This document shows, one piece after another, positions 34,920-43,831 of a stretch of 64,000 bases of DNA; the first letter of the stretch is position 1, and each line of letters starts with the position of its first letter. Both the position numbers and the translations under genes were made by a program. The notes beneath the pieces were generated by a model that saw only the letters and a program-made list of their open reading frames with translations, ran no database searches and was not told where the DNA came from. The DNA is taken from contig NZ_CP061813.1 of the NCBI RefSeq assembly GCF_014784055.1, forward strand, positions 2,118,001 to 2,182,000, given 5' to 3'. The DNA comes from Polaribacter haliotis (GTDB lineage Bacteria; Bacteroidota; Bacteroidia; Flavobacteriales; Flavobacteriaceae).

Positions 34920-34927
34920 TAACTTTG
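34920..34927 (+). promoter_or_regulatory. -7 element very close to the HYC_CC_PP start
   Basis: TAACTTTG fits TAnnTTTG. A -33 TTG at the right distance is lacking (ATT instead). The ATG at 34936 is only 8 bases after the element, so the mRNA would have almost no leader. Confidence 0.4.
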
Positions 34928-34935
34928 CACAACAA

Positions 34936-35340
34936 ATGAAACAAGTTTTTTCTAAAATAACATCCACAACTTTAGCACTTTTAGTGTTGCTTTCTACGTT
35001 TTCTTTTACGGTAGAAAAACATTATTGTGGCGATTTTTTAATGGATGTTTCTTATGTTGGAAATGCAGATGGTTGTAATATGGAAATGGCAAAAACAGTT
35101 ATTTCTAAAATAAAAACCTGCTGTAAAGACGAAATTCATAAAATTGAAGGTCAAGATGAACTACAATCAAATTCAGAATTAAAATTCGACTTTCAAAAAC
35201 AACAATTTTTAGGTACTTTTTTAATTTCTTATAAAGATTTATTTCTAGATAATACTTCAGAAAAAACAGTTTATAAAGACTTTTCTCCACCAGATATCCC
35301 TATTGATTATCAGGTTTTATACCAATCTTTTTTAATTTGA
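34936..35340 (+). CDS. HYC_CC_PP family protein
   Basis: A 134-residue exported protein named for three motifs, all present: E-K-H-Y-C-G-D near residue 28, K-T-C-C-K-D near 59, and S-P-P-D-I-P near 117. The N-terminus is a signal peptide (residues 1-25, L-A-L-L-V-L-L-S-T-F-S-F). The Cys/His content suggests metal binding or a disulfide. In flavobacteria these genes commonly precede a TonB-dependent receptor and an HMA protein, as here. The metal, probably copper, is inference. Confidence 0.8.
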   Translation: MKQVFSKITSTTLALLVLLSTFSFTVEKHYCGDFLMDVSYVGNADGCNMEMAKTVISKIKTCCKDEIHKIEGQDELQSNSELKFDFQKQQFLGTFLISYKDLFLDNTSEKTVYKDFSPPDIPIDYQVLYQSFLI

Positions 35341-35413
35341 TTTTATAATAGTTCAGCTAAAAAAATCTTCTAACTCAGAAGAAAATTAGTTCTTTATTAT
35401 AAAATGAATACTC

Positions 35414-37669
35414 ATGAAAAAATATATTTTTAGTAGTTGTTTACTACTATTTCCAATCCTCTTTTTTGCACAAAGCAATTTAAAAGGAATGATTATGGAC
35501 AAACAAAATCCTGAAAATAATTCAGGGATTTCAGGTGCAACTGTAAATTGGCTAGACACTTCAATTGGTGCAGTTTCAAACGAAAAAGGCTGGTTTACGA
35601 TTCCCTATAAACCCGAATATAAAAAATTGGTCGTAAGTTATATTGGTTATAAAACAGATACGATTACAGTTACAAGTTTAAAAACGATTCGTCATTTTAT
35701 AACTCCAGAAAGTGAACTCGAAGAAATTACTGTAAAAAGTAAAAAAAGAGCCACACAACGTTCTTTATTTGCTACTGCAAACATGTTTACTGTAAATAAT
35801 GACGAGTTATTAAAAGCAGCTTGCTGTAATTTGGCAGAAAGTTTCGAAACGAATCCTTCCATAGATGTTAGTTTTTCTGATGCTTTAACTGGCACAAGAC
35901 AAATACAAATGCTGGGATTAAAAAGTCCGTATTTGTTAATTACGCAAGAAAATGTACCTTCAGTTAGAGGTGCTGCACAAGCTTTTGGTTTAACTTTTAC
36001 ACCTGGAACTTGGGTGGAAAGTATTCAAATTACAAAAGGAGCAGGAAGTGTTGTAAATGGTTACGAAAGTATTTCCGGACAAATAAATGCAGAATTGGTA
36101 AAACCATTTTCCGACAATAAATTCTTTTTAAATGCCTACAGTTCTTTAAACGGACGCTTAGAACTAAACACTCATTTTAATGAAAAAATTTCCGATAAAT
36201 GGCAAAGTGGTTTATACATTCATGGAAATTATAGAGGAGAAAAATTCGATAATAACAACGATAATTTTTTAGATGCGCCTTTAGCAAAGCAAATAAATGT
36301 TATGAATCGTTGGCAATATACAGATGCACAAAATGGTTGGGTTAGTTTTATTAATTTCAGGTATTTAAAAGATGAAAAACAAACTGGAGAACTTAACTTT
36401 AATCCTGAAACAGATAAACGAACAACAAATGCATGGGGAAGTGAAATTGATACAAAACGTTTTGAAACTTCAGCAAAATTAGGCTATGTTTTTCCTGAAC
36501 TTCCGTTTCAAAGTTTTGGTTTTCAGTTGGCTTATAGCAACCATCAACAAGATTCTTATTTTGGGCTGAATGTGTATGACATTCAGCATGAAAGTGTGTA
36601 TTCTAACTTACTTTTTAATTCGATAATTGGAGATACCAGAAACAAGTTTAAAACAGGAATTAGTTTTACTTATGATAACTATGATGAACTTGTTGAAGTG
36701 GGTACTTTCGATGAAAATTTCAAAAGAAAAGAACAATCTGTGGGTGCTTTTTTCGAATATGCGTTCGATAATTTAGACGACTTTAGTTTTACAACAGGTT
36801 TGCGAGTAGATGCTCATAATTTATTAGGGAACTTTATAACACCAAGATTGCACTTGAGGTATGCTCCTTGGGAAAATGGAGTTTTTAGAGCTTCTGCAGG
36901 AAGAGGAAAAAGAAGTGCTAATATTTTTGCTGAAAATCAACAATTTTTTGTAAGTTCTAGACAAATTAATATTGATAATGTTGGTGGAAATATTTACGGT
37001 TTAAACCCTGAAATTGCTTGGAATTACGGAGTTTCTTATATGCAAAAATTCAATATTTTTGATAAAAAAGGAGATCTTACATTCGATTTTTATAGAACCG
37101 ATTTTAGCAACCAAGTTGTTGTTGATTGGGAGAACCCTCAAGGAATTTCTTTTTACGATTTAGATGGAAAAAGCGTTGCTAATAGTTTTCAAGTTGAATT
37201 ATATTATCAGTTGGCAGAAGGCTTTAATTTAAGAACCGCTTATAAATATTTCGATGTTTCTACAGATTACAAATCTGGTAATTTGCAGAAACCAATTCAG
37301 CCTAAAAACAGGTTTTTTGCCAACCTTTCTTATGAAACAATTCTGCAAGAAAATGGTGCTCAATGGAAGTTTGATGCAACTTTTAATAGTATTGGAAAAC
37401 AGCGTTTACCAGATACAAGATCTAACCCAAGTCAATATCAATTAGCTGAGTTTTCTAATCCTTATCAATTATTAAATAGTCAAGTAACAAGAGTATTTTC
37501 AGAGAAGTTCGAGGTATATTTAGGAGCAGAAAACTTGACCAATGTTCAACAAAAAAATCCTATTTTAGCAAGTGATAATCCTTTTGGCGCAAATTTTGAT
37601 ACTACAATAGTGTACTCGCCAATATTCGGACGTGCAATTTATGCAGGTTTACGATTTAAAATAAAGTAG
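35414..37669 (+). CDS. TonB-dependent receptor, probable metal/metallophore uptake
   Basis: A 751-residue outer-membrane receptor. Signal peptide ends L-F-F-A-Q; residues 25-105 are the carboxypeptidase-regulatory-like domain (S-G-A-T-V-N-W, S-Y-I-G-Y-K). The plug (about 115-225) includes A-A-C-C-N-L-A-E-S-F-E-T-N-P and G-A-G-S-V-V-N-G-Y-E-S-I-S-G-Q-I-N; the 22-strand barrel follows to G-L-R-F-K-I-K. The Cys pair in the plug and the flanking HYC_CC_PP and HMA genes point to copper or another soft metal. No SusD partner, so polysaccharide import is unlikely. Confidence 0.85.
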   Translation: MKKYIFSSCLLLFPILFFAQSNLKGMIMDKQNPENNSGISGATVNWLDTSIGAVSNEKGWFTIPYKPEYKKLVVSYIGYKTDTITVTSLKTIRHFITPESELEEITVKSKKRATQRSLFATANMFTVNNDELLKAACCNLAESFETNPSIDVSFSDALTGTRQIQMLGLKSPYLLITQENVPSVRGAAQAFGLTFTPGTWVESIQITKGAGSVVNGYESISGQINAELVKPFSDNKFFLNAYSSLNGRLELNTHFNEKISDKWQSGLYIHGNYRGEKFDNNNDNFLDAPLAKQINVMNRWQYTDAQNGWVSFINFRYLKDEKQTGELNFNPETDKRTTNAWGSEIDTKRFETSAKLGYVFPELPFQSFGFQLAYSNHQQDSYFGLNVYDIQHESVYSNLLFNSIIGDTRNKFKTGISFTYDNYDELVEVGTFDENFKRKEQSVGAFFEYAFDNLDDFSFTTGLRVDAHNLLGNFITPRLHLRYAPWENGVFRASAGRGKRSANIFAENQQFFVSSRQINIDNVGGNIYGLNPEIAWNYGVSYMQKFNIFDKKGDLTFDFYRTDFSNQVVVDWENPQGISFYDLDGKSVANSFQVELYYQLAEGFNLRTAYKYFDVSTDYKSGNLQKPIQPKNRFFANLSYETILQENGAQWKFDATFNSIGKQRLPDTRSNPSQYQLAEFSNPYQLLNSQVTRVFSEKFEVYLGAENLTNVQQKNPILASDNPFGANFDTTIVYSPIFGRAIYAGLRFKIK

Positions 37670-37673
37670 TATG

Positions 37674-37697
37674 TCTGGTCGAGCGCAGTCGAGACCT
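37674..37697. repeat. short dispersed GTCGAG-type repeat
   Basis: GGTCGAGCGCAGTCGAGACC between the receptor and HMA genes. The GAGCGnAGTCGA core recurs near 45378 (GAGCGAAGTCGAAAGG), and the GAGTCGAA ending appears in the hairpin at 20566. Confidence 0.6.
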
Positions 37698-37720
37698 AAA
37701 TTTAAAAACAATTATAAAAA

Positions 37721-38128
37721 ATGAAAAAAATAGTATTCATATTCAGTTTATTCTTGCTTGGGTTTTCAACGCAAGCACAAACACAAAAAGAAGTTAAAAA
37801 GAAAAGGAACGCAAAAGTTACTTTTACAGTAGATGGTATTTGTGGTATGTGTAAAAAACGTATAGAAACTGCTGCTTTAAAAACTAAAGGTGTAAAGTTT
37901 GCAATTTGGGATGTAAAATCGCACCAAATGAACCTAATTATGGACGAGCGAAAAACAGATCTCTCCACTATTCATAAAAATATTATGGCAGTTGGGCATG
38001 ATATTATTTTAGATGAAGATAAAAAATTAATGGCTTCTGATAAGGCTTATGAGTCTGTACATCCTTGCTGTAAATACAGAGATAGTAAAATTGTTGAAGA
38101 TCATAATGGAGAATTAAAAAAACAGTAA
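37721..38128 (+). CDS. exported heavy-metal-associated (HMA) domain protein
   Basis: A 135-residue periplasmic protein with the signal peptide M-K-K-I-V-F-I-F-S-L-F-L-L-G-F-S-T-Q-A-Q. The HMA fold (about 38-105) carries the metal loop D-G-I-C-G-M-C-K-K-R (C-x-x-C). A second Cys pair follows at E-S-V-H-P-C-C-K-Y-R, unusual for a simple chaperone. It lies 51 bases after the receptor, so it likely passes imported metal across the periplasm or senses it. Confidence 0.8.
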   Translation: MKKIVFIFSLFLLGFSTQAQTQKEVKKKRNAKVTFTVDGICGMCKKRIETAALKTKGVKFAIWDVKSHQMNLIMDERKTDLSTIHKNIMAVGHDIILDEDKKLMASDKAYESVHPCCKYRDSKIVEDHNGELKKQ

Positions 38129-38151
38129 ATTATTTCCATTTATAAAATGAT

Positions 38152-38182
38152 AAAATCCATGCAAATTGTGTGGATTTTTTGT
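38152..38182 (+). terminator. terminator of the HYC/receptor/HMA group
   Basis: AAAATCCA and TGGATTTT arms around an 11-base loop, followed by T residues; 23 bases after the HMA stop and 9 bases from the convergent umuC end. Confidence 0.65.
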
Positions 38183-38190
38183 TTTTAAAA

Positions 38191-39480
38191 TTACAGCTTT
38201 ATCGATGAAGTTTTTCCTCCAATCGTTAACAACTCACTCCATTGAGTCGTAAATCTTGGGCTTCTGTGTTCTTTAATTAATGCCCAATCTTTTTCGCGGT
38301 TACCAACAGTTGCTAATTTTACTTTGTTTTTGCCAAACTTACTATTTAAAGCATCAATAACTTTTCCTAGTTCTTTGCTTTCACTTTTATGTTCTTCGTA
38401 AAAAAGGCTTGTTTGCACTTGGTTTTCTGGTACTAAATTAAATAAGTTTACACCTACTTTTTTATAGCGATAACCTGGTTTGTATATTTTTTTGAGTCCT
38501 TTTAAAGCTTCTTTCGTTAGTTTAATCGTGCTATTTGTAGGCGTATCTAAAGTAATTATAATTTTGTTTGAATATTGGTTGTCGGAATTACTAAAATAAT
38601 TCGTCTGTAAAAAAACTTCAATACAACCTGCAGCAGAACCTTGCTGACGCAACAAATCTGCAACTTCTGCCACATAAAAACTGGTTGCTTCAGAAATAAT
38701 GCTGTAATCTGCCAATTTTTTTCCGAAAGATTTAGCGGTTCCAATTCCTTTTTTTACGCTGGTTTCTGTCACCAATTCCAAACAAGGTAAATTATTTAAT
38801 TCTCGCCAAAGTCGTTCTCCAACAACTGTTAATTCTTTACGAACCCACGCCAAATTGGTGTTTGCAAAATCTAAAGCTGTTTTTGCTCCTGTATTTTCTA
38901 TGCGAATTGTGTGTTTTCGTCCAACTCCCCAAATATCTTTTACTTTGGCAGAACTCAATAGAAATTGCCTTTTTTCTTCTGAATCTACAACGAAAACTCC
39001 ATTATTTTCAGGAATTTTCTTGGCAAATTTATTCGCCATTTTAGAAAGCGATTTTGTTTTTGCAACTCCTACTCCAACTGGAACTCCTGTATTTTTGTGA
39101 ACTCTTTCTTTTATTTTATGAGCAATTTCATCCAGCTCATCATTATTATAATGCGATAAATCGACAAAACTTTCGTCAATGCTATATTCTTCTACAATTG
39201 GCGAAAATTCTCGTAAGGTGTCCATAACTCGCTGAGACATATCTGCATACAAGGTATAATTAGATGAGAAACAAGTTACATTATTGGCTTTTAAAATGTT
39301 TTTTATTTTAAAAACTGGCTGAAACATAGGAATGTGTGCCAACGCTTTTGCTTCTTTATTTGCAGCAATTACACAACCATCGTTATTGCTTAAAACAACG
39401 ACTGGTTTTCCTTGTAAATCGGGTCTAAAAACTTGTTCGCAAGAAGCGTAAAAACTGTTGCAATCTACTAAAGCAATCAT
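38191..39480 (-). CDS. umuC: Y-family DNA polymerase (UmuC-like)
   Basis: A 429-residue translesion polymerase. Catalytic acids are in [15 protein letters not shown] and [23 protein letters not shown] is UmuC-specific, and the little-finger domain is about 235-340. The ATG at 39480 overlaps the umuD stop (ATGA), which fixes the start. The length agrees with E. coli UmuC (422). SOS control is likely, but I cannot identify an operator. Confidence 0.94.
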   Translation of the reverse strand: MIALVDCNSFYASCEQVFRPDLQGKPVVVLSNNDGCVIAANKEAKALAHIPMFQPVFKIKNILKANNVTCFSSNYTLYADMSQRVMDTLREFSPIVEEYSIDESFVDLSHYNNDELDEIAHKIKERVHKNTGVPVGVGVAKTKSLSKMANKFAKKIPENNGVFVVDSEEKRQFLLSSAKVKDIWGVGRKHTIRIENTGAKTALDFANTNLAWVRKELTVVGERLWRELNNLPCLELVTETSVKKGIGTAKSFGKKLADYSIISEATSFYVAEVADLLRQQGSAAGCIEVFLQTNYFSNSDNQYSNKIIITLDTPTNSTIKLTKEALKGLKKIYKPGYRYKKVGVNLFNLVPENQVQTSLFYEEHKSESKELGKVIDALNSKFGKNKVKLATVGNREKDWALIKEHRSPRFTTQWSELLTIGGKTSSIKL

Positions 39481-39842
39481 AAAGTAGATTTTATAATGTA
39501 AGTAATTACACCCCAAAGCTGAATTTCCTCTTTAGAGTCTGAATCTATTCTATTAATTTGAAAACATCCTGCTTGCACAACAACTGCTAATTGATTGTTT
39601 TTTGGTGTAAGCGATTTGTCGATGATTAGAACATCGTTTTCGAAAATGTCGAATTCGCTAAAACTATTATCTGAAACTCTTACGTAAAAAGTGGACGATG
39701 GATTTTCGATTAAAGCATCGTTTAAATCGATTCTTGGTTCTGTATAATGTGTTGCAGGACTAGAGAAACCCGTCTGATTTGGACGCGCAACTCTGTAGCT
39801 TTTTTTCGTTTTTTCAACTAATTTTACTTCTTCCTGTTTCAC
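39477..39842 (-). CDS. umuD: UmuD-like protein, probably defective in self-cleavage
   Basis: A 121-residue LexA/UmuD-like peptidase fold. The UmuD block P-S-P-A-D-Y/E-x-R-I-D-L-N is here as [16 protein letters not shown]. The catalytic Ser region S-G-D-S-M is S-D-N-S-F, Ser retained. The catalytic Lys (E. coli K97 in F-T-V-K-K-L) aligns with Asn in F-Q-I-N-R-I. The loop of about 20 residues after it is missing, making the protein shorter than UmuD (139). The cleavage site is T-G rather than C-G. It may act as a fixed polymerase subunit without RecA-triggered cleavage. Confidence 0.82.
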   Translation of the reverse strand: MKQEEVKLVEKTKKSYRVARPNQTGFSSPATHYTEPRIDLNDALIENPSSTFYVRVSDNSFSEFDIFENDVLIIDKSLTPKNNQLAVVVQAGCFQINRIDSDSKEEIQLWGVITYIIKSTL

Positions 39843-39941
39843 ACTTTAAAATTACGAGAAAAAGAAATGCGCAAATGTTAATTTCAAAAAAACTAATCAA
39901 CAAAATGAAAATAAAAAGCGAAGGTTCTAATTATGAAATGA

Positions 39942-41372
39942 TTAAAAAAATAACGGAATAATAAACTGATAATACAAAATCAATAACCCAACAGCTATTA
40001 AGTTTAAGAAAATTCCTGCTCTAACCATTTGGTTTACTTTTACATAACCACTTGCAAAAACAATGGCATTTGGTGGTGTTGCCATTGGTAGCATAAAAGC
40101 ACAACTGCTTGCCATGGTTACAGGAATTAATAAGTTTAAAATAGGAATATTTAAGCCGATTGCAATACCAGCAACAACTGGTGCTAAAACTGCTACCAAA
40201 GCTACGTTACTCATTATTTCTGTCATAAACAACATCAATAAAATTAATAGAGAAACTGTGAGTAAAACTGGGAAATTACCAGCCGAAATTGTTTCAGTTA
40301 TTAAATCTACCAAACCACTAGAATCCATTCCTTTTGCGAGTGCCAAACCTCCACCAAAAAGAATTAAAATTCCCCATGCTAATTTGCTGGTGTCTTTCCA
40401 TTCTAAAATAAAATTTCCTTTTTTGAAGTTCATAGGAATTGCGAATAGAGAAACTGCACCAATTAAACTGATAATCGTATCAGATAATTTTAATTCTGGA
40501 AAAATACTATTGATAATTGTTCTAGTAATCCAAAGTGACACTGTTATTGCAAAAACGGTTAAAACCCTTTTTTCTTCTTTAGATATTTTACCTAATTTTT
40601 TAATCTCATCTTCTATAATATTTCCTGAAGCAGTAAATAAAATGTCTTTACAAGGAAACATCCATTTTACCAAAACAAAATAAACAGCAACAATCATAAT
40701 GATAGAAAATGGCAAGCCAAAACTCATCCACGTTAAAAAAGAAATCTGAATGTTATATTGATTTTCTAACAAACCTATTAAAATAGAGTTTGGTGGTGTA
40801 CCAATAACAGTTGCTATTCCACCTGCGTTTGCGCCAAAAGCAATACCCAACATAATACTTAATGCAAAGTTTTTATCGCCTTTCGTAAAACCATCTTCGT
40901 CTTTTATTAAAAGTCGAATTACAGATATTGCTATAGGTAACATTACAACTGTAGATGCTGTATTACTAATCCACATACTCATAAAAGCAGTTGCCAACAT
41001 AAAACCTAGCACTACTTTATTAGGAGTTGTTCCTGTATATTTTACGATATTTAACGCGATTCTTTTATGTAAATTTACTTTCTCTAAAGCCAAAGCCAAT
41101 ATAAAACCACCAAAGAATAAAAAGATAATTGGACTCCCATAATTGGCGCCAACATCTGCAATTGACATAATCTTTAATAATGGAAATAAAATAAGAGGCA
41201 ACAAAGCTGTAACTGCAATATTTACAGTTTCTGTAATCCACCAAATTACCATCCAAATAGCTACTGCAATTACTGCATCTGCTTTTTCTGATACTAAAGT
41301 AATTGGTAGAAACTGGATAAGAAAAAATAAAAACGGGCCAAGTAATAACCCTATTTTTTGTGATGGTTGCAT
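39942..41372 (-). CDS. SLC13/DASS family sodium:anion symporter
   Basis: A 476-residue inner-membrane carrier with about 11 to 12 helices. Family motifs are S-N-T-A-S-T in M-W-I-S-N-T-A-S-T-V-V-M-L-P, and the second clamshell copy M-S-N-V-A-L near residue 385, with the preceding G-T-P-P-N-S (about 192). It would import dicarboxylates, sulfate or phosphate with sodium; the substrate is not visible. The cytoplasmic insertion of some family members is absent. It stands alone between umuD and the DUF1569 gene. Confidence 0.88.
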   Translation of the reverse strand: MQPSQKIGLLLGPFLFFLIQFLPITLVSEKADAVIAVAIWMVIWWITETVNIAVTALLPLILFPLLKIMSIADVGANYGSPIIFLFFGGFILALALEKVNLHKRIALNIVKYTGTTPNKVVLGFMLATAFMSMWISNTASTVVMLPIAISVIRLLIKDEDGFTKGDKNFALSIMLGIAFGANAGGIATVIGTPPNSILIGLLENQYNIQISFLTWMSFGLPFSIIMIVAVYFVLVKWMFPCKDILFTASGNIIEDEIKKLGKISKEEKRVLTVFAITVSLWITRTIINSIFPELKLSDTIISLIGAVSLFAIPMNFKKGNFILEWKDTSKLAWGILILFGGGLALAKGMDSSGLVDLITETISAGNFPVLLTVSLLILLMLFMTEIMSNVALVAVLAPVVAGIAIGLNIPILNLLIPVTMASSCAFMLPMATPPNAIVFASGYVKVNQMVRAGIFLNLIAVGLLILYYQFIIPLFF

Positions 41373-41400
41373 TTTAGTTGATTAAGCTCTTGCAAAATAA

Positions 41401-41868
41401 CTATTTCAAAATACTTTTTACAATTTTTAAATGATGATTTGTATGTGCATTTAAAAAAGGAACTACTCTTATTTTATTTACATTCCCAAACATTGGGTGT
41501 TTGAAAAAAGCATTTGCATCTAATTTTTCGATTTCTTTAATATTCTCTTTTGCTGCAGTTAACTGAGAAATAATGTCTTCTTTTGAAACTATTTCTGGAG
41601 GCAAAACATGTTTTGGTGCTTTCGCTTTTCCTTTTGGAAAAAAATTGAATTTTAATAATACTTTTCCTAAAAAACTAAAATTGTCTTTATATAAATTTGG
41701 GTCTGAATTTTGCAAAACACCAACTACAGAATTAATTACTTTTAAACTATGGTCTAAATGCCAAGCAACATTCGCTTTTGAAGCTTTTGTATTTATACGC
41801 TCGAAATCTGGAATGTAATTTTCTATTTTATTTAGTTTATTTTCTAAAGTTGAAGTGTTTGTTTTCAT
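41401..41868 (-). CDS. DUF1569/DinB-like family protein
   Basis: A 155-residue helical protein. V-A-W-H-L-D-H-S-L near residue 35 and N-A-H-T-N-H-H-L-K-I near 142 put histidines at the places where DinB/YfiT four-helix bundles bind a divalent metal. Related proteins act as thiol or bacillithiol transferases, but no specific activity can be assigned. It starts about 130 bases downstream of the small RNA end and may have its own promoter. Confidence 0.72.
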   Translation of the reverse strand: MKTNTSTLENKLNKIENYIPDFERINTKASKANVAWHLDHSLKVINSVVGVLQNSDPNLYKDNFSFLGKVLLKFNFFPKGKAKAPKHVLPPEIVSKEDIISQLTAAKENIKEIEKLDANAFFKHPMFGNVNKIRVVPFLNAHTNHHLKIVKSILK

Positions 41869-41998
41869 TTAGATTTTTTGTTTTTTTATTAAAGATAGTT
41901 AAAATTAATACTGTTAATATCTAAAACTAAAATATTGTTATTAAATCCTAACAGTAATCCACCACATCCAGAAAATAAATCTATACATTTGTATAAAT

Positions 41999-42129
41999 AA
42001 AAAAGAGTCCTTTCATTACAACTGAAAGAACTCTCTAAATTTTTGAACTTTAAGCTTCTTTACAACAGAAGTTAGTAAGTTCTACTTTTTATTCCAAAAC
42101 AAAGAGATGCATAACTGCGTCTCTTTTGC
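41999..42129 (-). ncRNA. candidate small RNA gene, about 130 nt
   Basis: On the minus strand a full promoter (42163-42135) is followed by a transcript of about 131 nt ending in a strong terminator. Three hairpins are visible. H1 is AAAGAGACGC/GCATCTCTTT. H2 is GAACTT..TAACTTC paired with GAAG.TTAAAGTTC around a TGTTGTAAA loop. H3 is GAGTTCTTTCA/TGAAAGGACTC (11 bp, one wobble), followed by TTTTTT. No ORF of useful length lies inside. It sits alone between ahcY and the DUF1569 gene. It could be a flavobacterial 6S-type RNA or an unnamed sRNA; the 5' and 3' ends can also partly pair (AAAAGAG/CTCTTTT). Confidence 0.7.
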
Positions 42130-42134
42130 TTTTA

Positions 42135-42163
42135 CAAATATACTGACTATTAGTGTTGTTCAA
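42135..42163 (-). promoter_or_regulatory. promoter of the small RNA
   Basis: Minus strand TTG (42163-42161), an 18-base spacer, TATATTTG (42142-42135). Transcription should begin near 42129, just before the first hairpin. Confidence 0.75.
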
Positions 42164-42249
42164 TCTGTCATTGCAACTTTTATTTGTAAACAAAAAAAGT
42201 AAACATAATTGTTATTATCCTGTTAATAAGTGAAATGTCTTTAAAACTC

Positions 42250-42334
42250 GCGTTAAGGATTGAACGGTTTGTTTGAGCTCTTTTTTGTTTTTTTTAAAAC
42301 AAAAAAAGCGAGTAGTGAAAGCCTGTTAAAACGC
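42250..42334 (+). repeat. dispersed structured repeat, copy A
   Basis: Contains TTGAACGGTTTGTTTGAGCTC, a T-rich hairpin, then GCGAGTAGTGAAAGC. Outer GCGTT and AACGC ends can pair. Near-identical arms occur at 47265-47352 (same orientation) and 52078-52160 (opposite), each with a different central hairpin. Confidence 0.85.
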
Positions 42335-42340
42335 CCAAAT

Positions 42341-42375
42341 AAAAAAACTCCTTCAAATTAATGAAAGAGTTTTCG
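42341..42375 (-). terminator. terminator of ahcY
   Basis: Minus strand AAAACTCTTTCA and TGAAGGAGTTTT arms with a 5-base loop, followed by a T run. Confidence 0.7.
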
Positions 42376-42383
42376 TGTTTTAT

Positions 42384-42412
42384 GAGATTTCTCCACAAGG
42401 TCGAAATGACAT
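42384..42412. repeat. dispersed GATTTCTCC..GTCGAAATGACA repeat
   Basis: GAGATTTCTCCAC, a short variable part, then GGTCGAAATGACA. A second copy lies at 50111-50139. The variable centre between fixed ends suggests a family of small intergenic repeats. Confidence 0.75.
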
Positions 42413-42461
42413 TTAGTTTTTTAATTCAGGCTACTACTAATAACCAAAAACTAACAACTAT

Positions 42462-43769
42462 TTAGTATCTATAATGTTCTGGCTTGTAAGGCCCTGCTTG
42501 AGTTACACCAATATAATCGGCTTGCTCTTTACTCAATTCTGTTAACTCTACACCTATTTTTGCCAAGTGTAAATACGCTACTTTTTCATCTAAATGTTTT
42601 GGTAACATATATACTTCGTTTTTGTATGCTTTTGCATTGTTCCAAAGTTCCATTTGCGCCAAAGTTTGGTTTGTAAATGAGTTAGACATTACAAAACTTG
42701 GGTGACCAGTTGCACAACCTAAGTTTACCAAACGTCCTTCTGCCAACAAAATAATATCTTTTCCATTGATATTATATTTGTCTACTTGTGGCTTAATTTC
42801 AATTTTTTCGCTGTTTGCATTTAAATAAGGAACATCAATTTCATTATCGAAATGACCAATGTTTGCAACGATTACTTTGTCTTTCATTGCTTCGAAATGT
42901 TCGCCTCTAACAATTCCTTTGTTTCCTGTTGTTGTAATAATAATATCGGAAGTTGCAACTACAGTTTCTAATTTCTTAACTTCGAAACCATCCATTGCTG
43001 CTTGTAATGCACAAATTGGGTCGATTTCTGTAACTGTAACAATAGATCCTGCACCTTTAAAAGAAGCTGCTGTTCCTTTACCAACATCTCCATAACCACA
43101 AACAGTTACACGTTTTCCTGCTAACATAATATCTGTTGCTCTACGAATTGCATCTACTGCACTTTCTTTACAACCATATTTATTATCGAATTTCGATTTT
43201 GTAACAGAATCGTTAATATTTATTGCTGGCATTGGTAATGTCCCGTTTTTTACACGCTCATATAATCTGTGAACTCCTGTTGTAGTTTCTTCAGACAATC
43301 CATTAATTCCTGCAGCTAATTCTGGATAACGATCTAAAACCATGTTGGTTAAATCTCCACCATCATCTAAAATCATATTTAATGGTTTTTTGTCTTCACC
43401 AAAAAATAATGTTTGCTCAATACACCAATCGAATTCTTCTTCGTTCATTCCTTTCCACGCATAAACAGGTGTTCCTGTTGCAGCAATTGCAGCAGCAGCT
43501 TGGTCTTGTGTAGAAAAAATATTACAAGAACTCCAAGTAACGTCTGCTCCTAAAGCTTGTAAGGTTTCAATTAAAACCGCAGTTTGAATGGTCATATGTA
43601 AACAACCTGCAATTCTTGCACCTTTTAAAGGCTGGCTATCTCCATATTCTTCTCTTAAACTCATTAACCCTGGCATTTCTGCTTCTGCCAATTCAATTTC
43701 TTTTCTTCCCCAATCAGCTAAAGAAATATCTTTAACTTTAAATGGAACGTATGCTGTATTTGCGCTCAT
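42462..43769 (-). CDS. ahcY: adenosylhomocysteinase
   Basis: A 435-residue NAD-dependent enzyme that splits S-adenosylhomocysteine to adenosine and homocysteine, keeping methylation going. Seen: [24 protein letters not shown], the NAD loop [10 protein letters not shown] near residue 224, and the C-terminal H-Y-R-Y that reaches the neighbouring NAD site. Length is typical. A CAAAGTTA (-7 TAACTTTG, minus strand, 43811-43804) lies upstream. It is divergent from the phosphopantetheinyl transferase gene. Confidence 0.97.
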   Translation of the reverse strand: MSANTAYVPFKVKDISLADWGRKEIELAEAEMPGLMSLREEYGDSQPLKGARIAGCLHMTIQTAVLIETLQALGADVTWSSCNIFSTQDQAAAAIAATGTPVYAWKGMNEEEFDWCIEQTLFFGEDKKPLNMILDDGGDLTNMVLDRYPELAAGINGLSEETTTGVHRLYERVKNGTLPMPAININDSVTKSKFDNKYGCKESAVDAIRRATDIMLAGKRVTVCGYGDVGKGTAASFKGAGSIVTVTEIDPICALQAAMDGFEVKKLETVVATSDIIITTTGNKGIVRGEHFEAMKDKVIVANIGHFDNEIDVPYLNANSEKIEIKPQVDKYNINGKDIILLAEGRLVNLGCATGHPSFVMSNSFTNQTLAQMELWNNAKAYKNEVYMLPKHLDEKVAYLHLAKIGVELTELSKEQADYIGVTQAGPYKPEHYRY

Positions 43770-43831
43770 ATTGTGTATATTTATATTCTATTTTTTGCGA
43801 CTGCAAAGTTACGACATAGAAATTAAAAAAT

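Noticed and set aside
40063..40683. 206-codon plus-strand frame antisense to the SLC13 gene
   Set aside because: It is a mirror of the membrane helices of a clear SLC13 transporter; no start context or domain of its own.
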